In this document: piece by piece, positions 1-7,733 of the stretch | Position numbering within the stretch: the stretch's first letter is position 1 | Layout: every line of letters begins with the position of its first letter | Source of the DNA: an uncultured Pelolinea sp. | Lineage (GTDB): Bacteria > Chloroflexota > Anaerolineae > Anaerolineales > Anaerolineaceae | Direction of reading: 5' to 3' | Assembly: GCA_937902055.1 (NCBI GenBank) | Contig: CALGUJ010000254.1 | Coordinates: 1 to 15,372, forward strand | Length of the DNA stretch: 15,372 bases | Made by a program: the position numbers and the translations under genes | The notes under the pieces: generated by a model | Told to the model about the DNA's origin: nothing | Seen by the model: the letters and a program-made list of their open reading frames with translations, nothing else | Database searches by the model: none

Positions 1-1
1 T

Positions 2-1270
2 GTTTCACACTTATTGACCAATCGATTATCCTTTGTGATCGCGGCCGATTGGGATCCGACGATTGATCTTTTTTTCAAAGAAGCCGAGCTGTTGGATGTT
101 GAGGTTGCCATCATTAATAACAATGGAGCCCTGGTATTCCTGTCGGATGGGTACCTGGAATCCGAATTGCCTCCCATGACAACCTTGGCTCAGGATGTCG
201 AAAACAGCCAGGAGCATATTCTGACTTACCGTGATACAGACAAGATTAATTGGTTTTATAAAATTAACCAAATCAATGAAAACAATTATCTGTTGGTAGC
301 TGCGGAACGCCCGAATGTGGCCATCGGTTCGCTCTTCCAGGACGAATTGGTCAAGCCGATGCTTAAAACCGGTTTATTTGCGCTGATTGGCGCCTTTGTG
401 GTCAGTTGGCTAATGGCTGAGTGGATTACCCGGCCTTTGAAACGCTTATCACAATCGGCCAATAACATTGCTGAAGGAAAATATGAGCCGATCCCCATCG
501 AAGGGCCGCGCGAAGTTCAACAGCTTGCCCGATCAATGAATGACATGAGCGGCAAAGTTGAAAACAGTCTCAAATCGCAGCGGGATTTCGTTGCCAATGT
601 CTCTCATGAATTTAAAACCCCCCTCACCTCAATACAAGGTTTTTCCCAGGCGATTTTTGATGAAACCGTTCATAAACCGGCAGATGTAAGACATGCTGCC
701 GAGGTTATTTTAAAAGAAACCGATCGGTTGAATATCCTGGTCAACGACCTGCTAACATTGGCAAAGCTGGATGCCGGCACAATGGCAATGAATAAAGAAA
801 AGATAGAAATCAATCATCTGATAAAAAGCTTGATTGAGGATTTTCGGTTCGAGATTGAGAAAAGCGGTGTTCGTATCAAGGGGATTTATACCAAGCCACT
901 GTATCTATATGCCGATAGTACGCGGTTATCACAGGTTTTTTTGAATCTGATCGACAACGCCATGAAATTCTCAAAACCCGGTTCGCAAATTTCGATCACG
1001 ATAAGCCGCGAAGATAATTATGCCTGCGTTGGAGTAAAAGATCATGGGATGGGAATTTCGGAAGAAGAACTGAAGCGCATATTTGAACGTTTTTACCAGG
1101 TGGATAAAGCCCGAAAAGGCGGCAGTGCCCATGGAGTCGGTTTGGGTTTGGCAATCGCCAGGCAAATTGTTGTGGCGCACGGTGGTGAAATCTCGGCGAC
1201 AAGTCAATTAGGCGAAGGCAGCACTTTTATGGTAAAACTACCCATAGAAGATGCAATCCAGAATCAATAA
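2..1270 (+). CDS. Sensor histidine kinase (HAMP, HisKA, HATPase), 5' end cut by window edge
   Basis: This is a membrane-bound two-component kinase that autophosphorylates on His and would phosphorylate a response regulator, which is not in the window. The frame is open to base 2, and only one membrane helix is visible. A sensor kinase of this type normally starts with another helix before its extracytoplasmic domain, so the gene probably begins upstream and the TTG at base 14 is not the true start. Numbering from that TTG: sensor region about 1-115, membrane helix about 118-137, HAMP linker about 138-190, H-box VSHEFKTPL with phospho-acceptor H198, N-box with N315, then DHGMG and GVGLGLAI of the ATP-binding domain. 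The last 20 bp overlap the glycosyltransferase gene, so the two are translationally linked and the kinase sits in the exopolysaccharide operon. The kinase call is secure. Its signal and partner are unknown. Confidence 0.93.
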   Translation, partial: VSHLLTNRLSFVIAADWDPTIDLFFKEAELLDVEVAIINNNGALVFLSDGYLESELPPMTTLAQDVENSQEHILTYRDTDKINWFYKINQINENNYLLVAAERPNVAIGSLFQDELVKPMLKTGLFALIGAFVVSWLMAEWITRPLKRLSQSANNIAEGKYEPIPIEGPREVQQLARSMNDMSGKVENSLKSQRDFVANVSHEFKTPLTSIQGFSQAIFDETVHKPADVRHAAEVILKETDRLNILVNDLLTLAKLDAGTMAMNKEKIEINHLIKSLIEDFRFEIEKSGVRIKGIYTKPLYLYADSTRLSQVFLNLIDNAMKFSKPGSQISITISREDNYACVGVKDHGMGISEEELKRIFERFYQVDKARKGGSAHGVGLGLAIARQIVVAHGGEISATSQLGEGSTFMVKLPIEDAIQNQ

Positions 1271-2264
1271 CCATCCCGAAGTCAGTATAATCGTCCCTTG
1301 TTATAACGAGGGGGAAACCATCCACCTTTTACTGGATGCTTTGCTGCAGCAAAACTATCCAACCGCCCAAATGGAAGTTGTTATTGCGGATGCCATGTCG
1401 GAAGATTGCACCCGTTCCAAAATTGGTGATTTTGCCAATTCTCATCCCGATTTAAAAATTATTATCGTTGATAACCTTGCCAGGACGATTCCGGCAGGGG
1501 TGAATGCTGCAGCAAAAGCTGCGGGAGGAAAATTCTTGGTGCGCATGGATGCGCATTCCGTCCCGGATCGCGAATACGTCGCCACCAGTATCCGATTATT
1601 AAAAGATGGCATCGCGGAAAACGTTGGGGGTGTTTGGGAAATTTGCCCGGGCGAAGATACCTGTATAGCCAGGTCAATCGCGGCCGCTGCAGCGCATCCT
1701 TTGGGGGCCGGTGATGCGCTTTACCGTATCGCTAAAAAAGCAGCCTACGTCGAAACGGTACCCTTTGGTGCCTTCCGAAAGGATACCTTTGAAAAAGTGG
1801 GACGGTTCGACGAAAGCTTGTTATCCAATGAAGATTACGAGTTCAACACGCGCATTCACCTCAACGGCGGAAAGGTTTGGCTGGATCCGCAAATTCATTC
1901 CAAATATTTTGCACGGAAAACATTGCGCCAGTTGGCCAGGCAATATTGGCGTTACGGATTTTGGAAATACAAGATGTTGAAAAGATACCCCGATTCTTTG
2001 CGCTGGCGTCAAGCTATTCCCCCTGTTTTTACTTTTTTGATCCTCCTATTGGCATTGTTGTCCATTTTCTCCGGATTTGCTCGTATAATACTGGCTAGCG
2101 GCCTTGGTTTCTACTTTGCCGTTCTGCTGATTTTCAGCAGCATTGAATCATTTAAAAGAAAGAATATTTGTTATTTACTAATGATTTTTCCAATTTTGAT
2201 CATGCATTTTTCCTGGGGCGGTGGTTTTCTATCGAGCATCCCGGACCTTTCCAAAGAGGCGTAA
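1251..2264 (+). CDS. Family 2 glycosyltransferase, ExoA-like, membrane anchored
   Basis: This is a 337-residue inverting GT-A glycosyltransferase that would add a sugar to a lipid-linked glycan on the cytoplasmic face of the membrane. The N-terminus has the family opening SIIVPCYNEGETI. A nucleotide-binding Asp lies in IADAMSED (D47), the DXD-like metal site reads M-D100-A-H102, and the probable catalytic ED lies in NEDYEF (E194-D195). About residues 253-330 form three hydrophobic segments, as in the succinoglycan glucosyltransferase ExoA family. The ATG lies inside the end of the kinase gene (20-bp overlap). Nine bases separate its stop from the next start. The fold is certain; donor and acceptor sugars cannot be read from the sequence. 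Confidence 0.9.
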   Translation: MQSRINNHPEVSIIVPCYNEGETIHLLLDALLQQNYPTAQMEVVIADAMSEDCTRSKIGDFANSHPDLKIIIVDNLARTIPAGVNAAAKAAGGKFLVRMDAHSVPDREYVATSIRLLKDGIAENVGGVWEICPGEDTCIARSIAAAAAHPLGAGDALYRIAKKAAYVETVPFGAFRKDTFEKVGRFDESLLSNEDYEFNTRIHLNGGKVWLDPQIHSKYFARKTLRQLARQYWRYGFWKYKMLKRYPDSLRWRQAIPPVFTFLILLLALLSIFSGFARIILASGLGFYFAVLLIFSSIESFKRKNICYLLMIFPILIMHFSWGGGFLSSIPDLSKEA

Positions 2265-2273
2265 TTAAGATTT

Positions 2274-3698
2274 ATGGGTGAAAACAGACTTTACCAAAAG
2301 CCGTTATGGCGCATAACAAACAGCGAAAGACGCTTTATCCTTCTTCTGGGAGACCTGATCGCGGCTGCGCTTTCACTGGTTTTTGCGCTTTATTTTTGGG
2401 CCATGAAGGACCAGTGGATGGATTTCACCTGGCAATTCATGAAAGAACGGCCGCCGGAATGGTATTACTTTATCCCCTTTATCTGGATTGCGCTGATGCT
2501 GGAACTGTACGATGTCCGGCGAGCCAGCCGGCGGGCGGACACCATCAAAGGCGTGGCCGGCACTGCCGCCATCAGCACCATCATCTATCTGGTCGTGTTC
2601 TTTATCTCCGAACCCAATTCGTTGCCAAGACGCGGCGTGGCTGGTTTCATTGTCGCCGCCACAATCCTAACCCTGCTTTGGCGTTTGCTTTATATTCGCA
2701 TTTTCACCGCCCCCGTCTTTTTGAAAAGGGTCGCCATTATCGGAGCCGGCAGAGCCGGCTCAACGCTTGCCAGCATGATCCAAAAACTGACTCCCATGCC
2801 ATTCTCGCTGGTCGGATTCATCGATGACGATCCCAGAAAAGCGGATAAAAAAGTTACCAGCTTGCCAGTGTTGGGAACTAGCCTGGATTTGTTCAGGATT
2901 ATTCAAAAAGAACGGATCTCTGATTTAATTTTTTCCATATCCGGCGATATGCAGCCTTCGCTGTATTCTTCAATCCTGGCCGCGGAAGAACAAGGAATCG
3001 AAGTGACCACCATGCCGGTTGTTTACGAAGACCTGTTTGGCCGTGTACCAATCGCATTGCTGGCTGATGACTGGCTGCTGCGATCGTTTGTCGATCGCGC
3101 GCATGCCAGCGGCAGCTATGAATTGCTTAAACGAATCATCGATATTCTAATTTCACTGATTGGCCTGTTGATTCTCATTCCGTTATTTCCCCTGATTACT
3201 GTGGCAATTATTTTGGATGATGGTTTTCCCATCATTTTCAGGCAAACACGGGTAGGCAAAAACGGTGAACATTTCCGCTTGTTGAAATTCCGCAGTATGC
3301 GCCGTGACGCTGAGGAAGACGGTATTGCCCGCTTCGCCACGGAAAACGACGATCGGGCAACCCGGGTTGGTAAATTCCTTCGTAAAAGCCATCTGGATGA
3401 ATTGCCCCAATTCATCAACGTGTTGCGCGGAGACATTTCCATGGTCGGGCCGCGTGCCGAGCGCCCGGAATTGATTGAAAAATTACAGAAGGAAGTTCCT
3501 TTTTACCGAGCGCGATTATTCGTAAAACCCGGTGCTACCGGTTGGGCGCAAATCAATTATCATTATGCTTCAAATGTGGAAGAGACTTCGGTCAAGCTTG
3601 AACATGATCTTTATTACATCATGCACCGCAATATAGCGCTGGACTTAATGATCATGGTCAGGACCATTGGGGCTTTTGTTGGATTGCACGGCCAATAA
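2274..3698 (+). CDS. Undecaprenyl-phosphate sugar phosphotransferase (exopolysaccharide initiating enzyme)
   Basis: This 474-residue polyprenyl-phosphate hexose-1-phosphate transferase is of the WbaP/WcaJ long form. Such enzymes start glycan assembly by moving a sugar phosphate from a UDP-sugar to undecaprenyl phosphate. Residues about 20-150 are hydrophobic (four likely membrane helices). A Rossmann-like domain follows with GAGRAG at 157-162. The catalytic C-terminal domain starts at about 286 (KRIIDILIS), with a re-entrant hydrophobic stretch, KFRSM, the Asp-Glu catalytic dyad in HLDELPQF (D375-E376), and GPRAERPE. All hallmark residues are present, so it should be active. The ATG at 2274 has only a distant AGAGG (14 nt). 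The stop is one base before the next ATG. The sugar (glucose, galactose or an N-acetyl sugar) is not predictable. Confidence 0.93.
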   Translation: MGENRLYQKPLWRITNSERRFILLLGDLIAAALSLVFALYFWAMKDQWMDFTWQFMKERPPEWYYFIPFIWIALMLELYDVRRASRRADTIKGVAGTAAISTIIYLVVFFISEPNSLPRRGVAGFIVAATILTLLWRLLYIRIFTAPVFLKRVAIIGAGRAGSTLASMIQKLTPMPFSLVGFIDDDPRKADKKVTSLPVLGTSLDLFRIIQKERISDLIFSISGDMQPSLYSSILAAEEQGIEVTTMPVVYEDLFGRVPIALLADDWLLRSFVDRAHASGSYELLKRIIDILISLIGLLILIPLFPLITVAIILDDGFPIIFRQTRVGKNGEHFRLLKFRSMRRDAEEDGIARFATENDDRATRVGKFLRKSHLDELPQFINVLRGDISMVGPRAERPELIEKLQKEVPFYRARLFVKPGATGWAQINYHYASNVEETSVKLEHDLYYIMHRNIALDLMIMVRTIGAFVGLHGQ

Positions 3699-3699
3699 A

Positions 3700-5592
3700 A
3701 TGAAGATCGCATACAACATTCGAAACCGTCATTTATTTGTCGGAGACCTGGGGCTGACAGTCCTCTCGATCATCGCGGCTTATATTCTGCGACTTGAGTT
3801 GATTGAAATCTTCGCTAATTATTATTTATCCCTGATCTGGATGACCGGTTTATCATTGATTATTAAACCGGTTGTTTATTACCTGTTTGGTCTTTACCGT
3901 CGCATGTGGATTTACGCCAGTATGCGCGAGTTGCGGCTGATTGTCGCGGCAGTGACAACCGCATCGGCCATTATTTCTCCCATTATGCTGATCCTGTTTG
4001 CCAATCGTTTTTTCATTTCCTTCCCGCGTTCAGTTCTAATTATTGATTGGGTGACCTCGCTCATGTTGATTGGAGGTTCACGTTATGGCTTGCGTATGCT
4101 TGCGGAAGCTGTCAACAAGAATGACGCTCTGAAAACGCCGACTTCCAATAAGCACACCCTGATAATCGGAGCGGGAGATGCCGGCGCATTGGTAGCCAAA
4201 GAATTGTTAAAAAACCCAACCATCAGCCGCAAGCCGGTCGGGTTTCTGGATGACAATCCGGAAAAACAACGCCAGCAGATTCACGGTATTCCGGTTATTG
4301 GTCAATTGGCCGACCTTTCCAAAGTGCTTGCCACGCAAAAGATCGACGAGGTCGTTATTGCCATCCCCAGCGCGCCCGGTAGCGTAATTCGTACGGTATC
4401 GGAAATTTGCCGCAAAAAACAAATTCCATATCGCACCATGCCGGGTATGTACGAACTGTTGGGCGGGAAAGTCAGCGTGACACGTTTACGTGAAGTGGAT
4501 ATTTCAGACTTGCTTCGACGTGAAACGGCTCAAATCAATGACGAAATTGTTGGCGAAATTATCAAGCATAAAGTCGTACTGGTTACCGGAGCCGGCGGTT
4601 CGATCGGAACTGAGCTTTGCCGCCAAATCGCACGTTGGCAGCCCTCCCGCCTGGTATTGTTGGGCCATGGCGAAAATAGTATCTTTGAGACATATTTGGA
4701 ATTGAAACAGAATTTCCCGGCCTTGCCGCTTTATACAGCGATTGCCGATATCCGCGACCTGGAACGCATGAAACAGGAAACTGCCCGGATCAAGCCCAAC
4801 GTGATTTTTCACGCGGCAGCGCATAAACATGTTCCGTTGATGGAGCACAATGTAGAGGATTGCGTTCTCAACAACGTTCTGGGCACCCGGAATGTAATCG
4901 AATGCTGCCGGCTCTATGATGTGGAACGACTGGTGTTGATCTCAACAGATAAAGCCATCCATCCGGTCAGCGTCATGGGTGCCACCAAACGGTTGGCCGA
5001 AATGTTGGTATTGAAAGCGGCACAGCAAAGCCGGAAACCGTATTCAGTCGTCCGGTTTGGCAATGTATTGGGAAGCCGGGGCAGCGTCGTGCCCTTGTTT
5101 AAGCGCCAAATTGCGCAGGGTGGACCGATAACCGTCACGGATCCAAAAATGAAACGGTATTTTATGACCATTCCGGAGGCGGTTCATCTGGTCCTGCAGG
5201 CAGCCGGTATGGGAAAAGGCGGCGAGACTTTCGTGTTGAACATGGGCGAGCAGATAAGAATTGTTGATCTGGCGGAAGATCTGATCCGCCTGTCCGGTTT
5301 TGAGCCTTATAAAGATATCGATATTGTCTTCACTGGAATCCGTAAAGGCGAAAAACTTAGCGAAGATTTATGGAATGAAGGCCGCGAATTTAAACAAACA
5401 GCTCATCCGGAAATTTATTCCGAAGAAGGCCAGGATGATTTGGAAGGAAGAGATCTGGACGAAACTGTGGACAGCTTGATTGGAATGGCATATTCCGGTT
5501 TGGGTGAAGAAGCGATCGATTTCATGAACCTGGTGATTCCTCAGGCGAAGATCAAGAGTGTTCGTTCGGTAGATCTTACGAAAATTAATTAA
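3700..5592 (+). CDS. Membrane nucleotide-sugar epimerase/4,6-dehydratase, WbpM/CapD-like
   Basis: This 630-residue protein resembles WbpM/CapD enzymes, which act on UDP-N-acetylglucosamine (4,6-dehydration, NAD-dependent) to supply modified amino sugars for surface glycans. Residues about 1-115 carry four membrane helices. A first Rossmann domain has GAGDAG at 157-162, and the catalytic short-chain dehydrogenase domain has GAGGSIG at 297-303. The usual YxxxK is M426-GAT-K430 (SVMGATKR), after ISTDKA. This Met-for-Tyr change is the known hallmark of the WbpM subgroup and does not mean the enzyme is dead. I chose ATG 3700, one base after the upstream stop, because an in-frame TTG at 3667 would add 11 residues that only re-read the previous gene. 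The stop TAA shares its last A with the next ATG. Confidence 0.92.
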   Translation: MKIAYNIRNRHLFVGDLGLTVLSIIAAYILRLELIEIFANYYLSLIWMTGLSLIIKPVVYYLFGLYRRMWIYASMRELRLIVAAVTTASAIISPIMLILFANRFFISFPRSVLIIDWVTSLMLIGGSRYGLRMLAEAVNKNDALKTPTSNKHTLIIGAGDAGALVAKELLKNPTISRKPVGFLDDNPEKQRQQIHGIPVIGQLADLSKVLATQKIDEVVIAIPSAPGSVIRTVSEICRKKQIPYRTMPGMYELLGGKVSVTRLREVDISDLLRRETAQINDEIVGEIIKHKVVLVTGAGGSIGTELCRQIARWQPSRLVLLGHGENSIFETYLELKQNFPALPLYTAIADIRDLERMKQETARIKPNVIFHAAAHKHVPLMEHNVEDCVLNNVLGTRNVIECCRLYDVERLVLISTDKAIHPVSVMGATKRLAEMLVLKAAQQSRKPYSVVRFGNVLGSRGSVVPLFKRQIAQGGPITVTDPKMKRYFMTIPEAVHLVLQAAGMGKGGETFVLNMGEQIRIVDLAEDLIRLSGFEPYKDIDIVFTGIRKGEKLSEDLWNEGREFKQTAHPEIYSEEGQDDLEGRDLDETVDSLIGMAYSGLGEEAIDFMNLVIPQAKIKSVRSVDLTKIN

Positions 5593-6590
5593 TGGCGATT
5601 ATCAATCAGAATCAATGGGATGAATTTCTAGGCCGCTTCCCCGACGCCCATATCCTGCAAACCTCACGCTGGGGTGAATTTAAAAAAGCATTTGGCTGGC
5701 TGCCTTTGTACGTCCAAAATCAGGATAGCGGTGCGCAGATCCTGTTTCGGCAATTGCCATTGGGACTGACAGTCGCGTACATCCCAAAAGGTCCTATCGG
5801 AATGGATTGGGGCGCCCTGCTGCCCGAGATCGAAAATATCTGCCGCAGGCGGCGGGCAATCGTCATTTACATCGAACCGGATACCTGGCAGGATGATTCG
5901 CCGATCCTCACACAGAAGCTGCCCAGATATAAACCCTCCTCGATTTCCATCCAACCCCGCCGAACAATCACGCTTTCCCTTGAGGGAGGTGAAGAAGAGT
6001 GGTTGCAGCGCATGAAGCAGAAAACCCGCTACAATATCCGCCTGGCCGAGAAAAAAGGCGTGATCATCGCCAAGAGCACCGATCTTGTGGCGTTCAATGA
6101 ACTCATGCAGGTTACCGGCGAGCGCGACCAATTTGGCGTGCATCAGGAATCCTATTACCGCGCAGCCTACGAGTTATTCCATCCGGATGGTTTGTGCGAA
6201 TTGTTCATGGCAGTCTACGAAAACCGGCCCCTGGCCGCGATCATGGTATTCAAACGTGGTAGACGTGCCTGGTATTTTTATGGCGCATCCGATGAGAAAG
6301 AACGGAATCGCATGCCAACCTACTTGCTGCAATGGGAGGCCATGCGTTGGGCAGCCGAAGCTGGTTGCACAGAGTACGACCTGTGGGGCGTTCCTGACCA
6401 GGATGAGGATACCCTGGAAGCGAAATTTGCAGATCACTCGGATGGATTATGGGGCGTGTATCGATTCAAACGCGGATTTGGCGGCCAATTGAAGCGCACA
6501 GCCGGGGTTTATGAGAGAATTCTGCAGCCGGGCATTTTTCAATTGTATTCCTTTGCCATGCGCATGCGAAAAAAAGGAATGGCTGGTTAG
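5592..6590 (+). CDS. FemAB/FmhB-like peptidoglycan-bridge acyltransferase, copy 1
   Basis: This is a 332-residue protein of the FemAB family, built from two GNAT-like lobes. Characterised members transfer an amino acid from aminoacyl-tRNA to the stem peptide of lipid II. Visible marks are an N-terminal QTSRWGEFKKAFGW segment, YIPKGP in lobe 1, the core MKQKTRYNIRLAEKKGV at 141-157, and LLQWEAMRWA followed by YDLWGVPD in lobe 2. No long coiled-coil arm of the staphylococcal FemA type is evident, as in FemX. It begins on the last A of the dehydratase stop (TAATG) and is followed 26 nt later by a paralogue. The family call is strong. The amino acid and acceptor are unknown, and an acceptor other than lipid II is possible in this polysaccharide operon. 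Confidence 0.9.
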   Translation: MAIINQNQWDEFLGRFPDAHILQTSRWGEFKKAFGWLPLYVQNQDSGAQILFRQLPLGLTVAYIPKGPIGMDWGALLPEIENICRRRRAIVIYIEPDTWQDDSPILTQKLPRYKPSSISIQPRRTITLSLEGGEEEWLQRMKQKTRYNIRLAEKKGVIIAKSTDLVAFNELMQVTGERDQFGVHQESYYRAAYELFHPDGLCELFMAVYENRPLAAIMVFKRGRRAWYFYGASDEKERNRMPTYLLQWEAMRWAAEAGCTEYDLWGVPDQDEDTLEAKFADHSDGLWGVYRFKRGFGGQLKRTAGVYERILQPGIFQLYSFAMRMRKKGMAG

Positions 6591-6616
6591 TTTTCAGCAC
6601 AAATAAGATAGTAAAT

Positions 6617-7720
6617 ATGGATCAAAACGCATCGCATTGGAACCGTATTCTGCGACAATTCCCGCAACCTAGTCTGCTTCAGACTTGGGAATGGGGTCAG
6701 GTCAAAGCGCGTTACGGTTGGGAAGTCGATACAAAGACCTGGCAAGATGAAAAAGGTGTCATCCAGGCAGCAGCGTTGATCCTTATCCGTGAGCAAACGC
6801 TCCCGGTGATCGGTAAAAAACTTCGCGTAATTTATGTTCCCAAAGGGCCGCTGCTCAAGAATTGGCATGACCCGTTACATAAAAAAGTTATGGATGATCT
6901 GCGGGAATACGCGCAAAAAGCCGGCGCAGTCTATATCAAGGTCGATCCCGAAATCGTCACCGCGCGGGGATTCGAGGGCAACCCGGATTATGAACCGGAT
7001 GAAAGCGGTCGTGAAACCATTCAGCAGATACAACAAGGTGGCTGGAAAAAAACAAATCAGCAAATTCAATTCAGAAATACCTTCTGGATCGATCTGGAAT
7101 CTTCCGATGAGAATCTGTTGGCGGCTATGAAGCAAAAAACCCGCTACAACATCCGGTTAGCCGAGAAAAAAGGCGTGAGCGTTCGTGCTGCCGGTTTGGA
7201 TGACCTTGATGTGATTTACCGGATGTATGCCGAAACCGGGAGCCGTGACGGGTTTATCATACGGCCCAAAGAATATTACCTGTTCTTGTGGGAATTATTT
7301 ATAAAGTCGGGCATGGCAACACCCCTGTTGGCGGAAGTCGATGGCATTGCTGTCGCAGGATTATTTCTGTTCCATTTTGCAGATCGGTCCTGGTATGTCT
7401 ATGGTATGAGCACCAACCAGCACCGTGAAAAAATGCCCAATTATTTGCTGCAGTGGGAAGCCATTCGGTTGAGTAAAACCCTCGGATGCAAGACTTACGA
7501 TCTTTGGGGGGCACCGGACACGTTGAGTGAAGCAGATCGCATGTGGGGCGTATACCGTTTTAAAGAAGGTTTGGGTGCGCGGATCATCCAAACGGAAGGC
7601 GCGTTTGACTTTCCCTTAAAACGATTTGAATATAAAATAATACAGGAAGTTTTACCGCGTATGTTAGCCGTTACCAGAAGTATCCGCCGCAGGCAGATAC
7701 AGAACGAACTCACCGGCTGA
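6617..7720 (+). CDS. FemAB/FmhB-like peptidoglycan-bridge acyltransferase, copy 2
   Basis: This 367-residue paralogue of the preceding gene has the same landmarks in the same order: QTWEWGQVKARYGW near the N-terminus, YVPKGP, the identical 17-residue core MKQKTRYNIRLAEKKGV (171-187), LLQWEAIRLS and YDLWGAPD. It is 35 residues longer, mostly through extra sequence between YVPKGP and the core, including a stretch about 110-150 absent from copy 1. In Firmicutes, sets of FemAB paralogues add successive residues to one cross-bridge, so the pair may act in sequence or on different acceptors; that is inference. No strong ribosome-binding site precedes ATG 6617, and translation may depend on coupling to copy 1. 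The next gene starts 13 nt after its stop. Confidence 0.9.
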   Translation: MDQNASHWNRILRQFPQPSLLQTWEWGQVKARYGWEVDTKTWQDEKGVIQAAALILIREQTLPVIGKKLRVIYVPKGPLLKNWHDPLHKKVMDDLREYAQKAGAVYIKVDPEIVTARGFEGNPDYEPDESGRETIQQIQQGGWKKTNQQIQFRNTFWIDLESSDENLLAAMKQKTRYNIRLAEKKGVSVRAAGLDDLDVIYRMYAETGSRDGFIIRPKEYYLFLWELFIKSGMATPLLAEVDGIAVAGLFLFHFADRSWYVYGMSTNQHREKMPNYLLQWEAIRLSKTLGCKTYDLWGAPDTLSEADRMWGVYRFKEGLGARIIQTEGAFDFPLKRFEYKIIQEVLPRMLAVTRSIRRRQIQNELTG

Positions 7721-7733
7721 TCGTAAAGGGAAG

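Noticed and set aside
3667..3699. TTG start extending the dehydratase by 11 residues into the preceding gene
   Set aside because: ATG 3700 directly after the stop gives the usual start of the family before the first membrane helix; the extension only re-reads the end of the sugar transferase gene.
4975..4989. Missing catalytic Tyr in the dehydratase as a sign of inactivation
   Set aside because: Met in place of Tyr in the YxxxK motif is the known normal state of the active WbpM subgroup.
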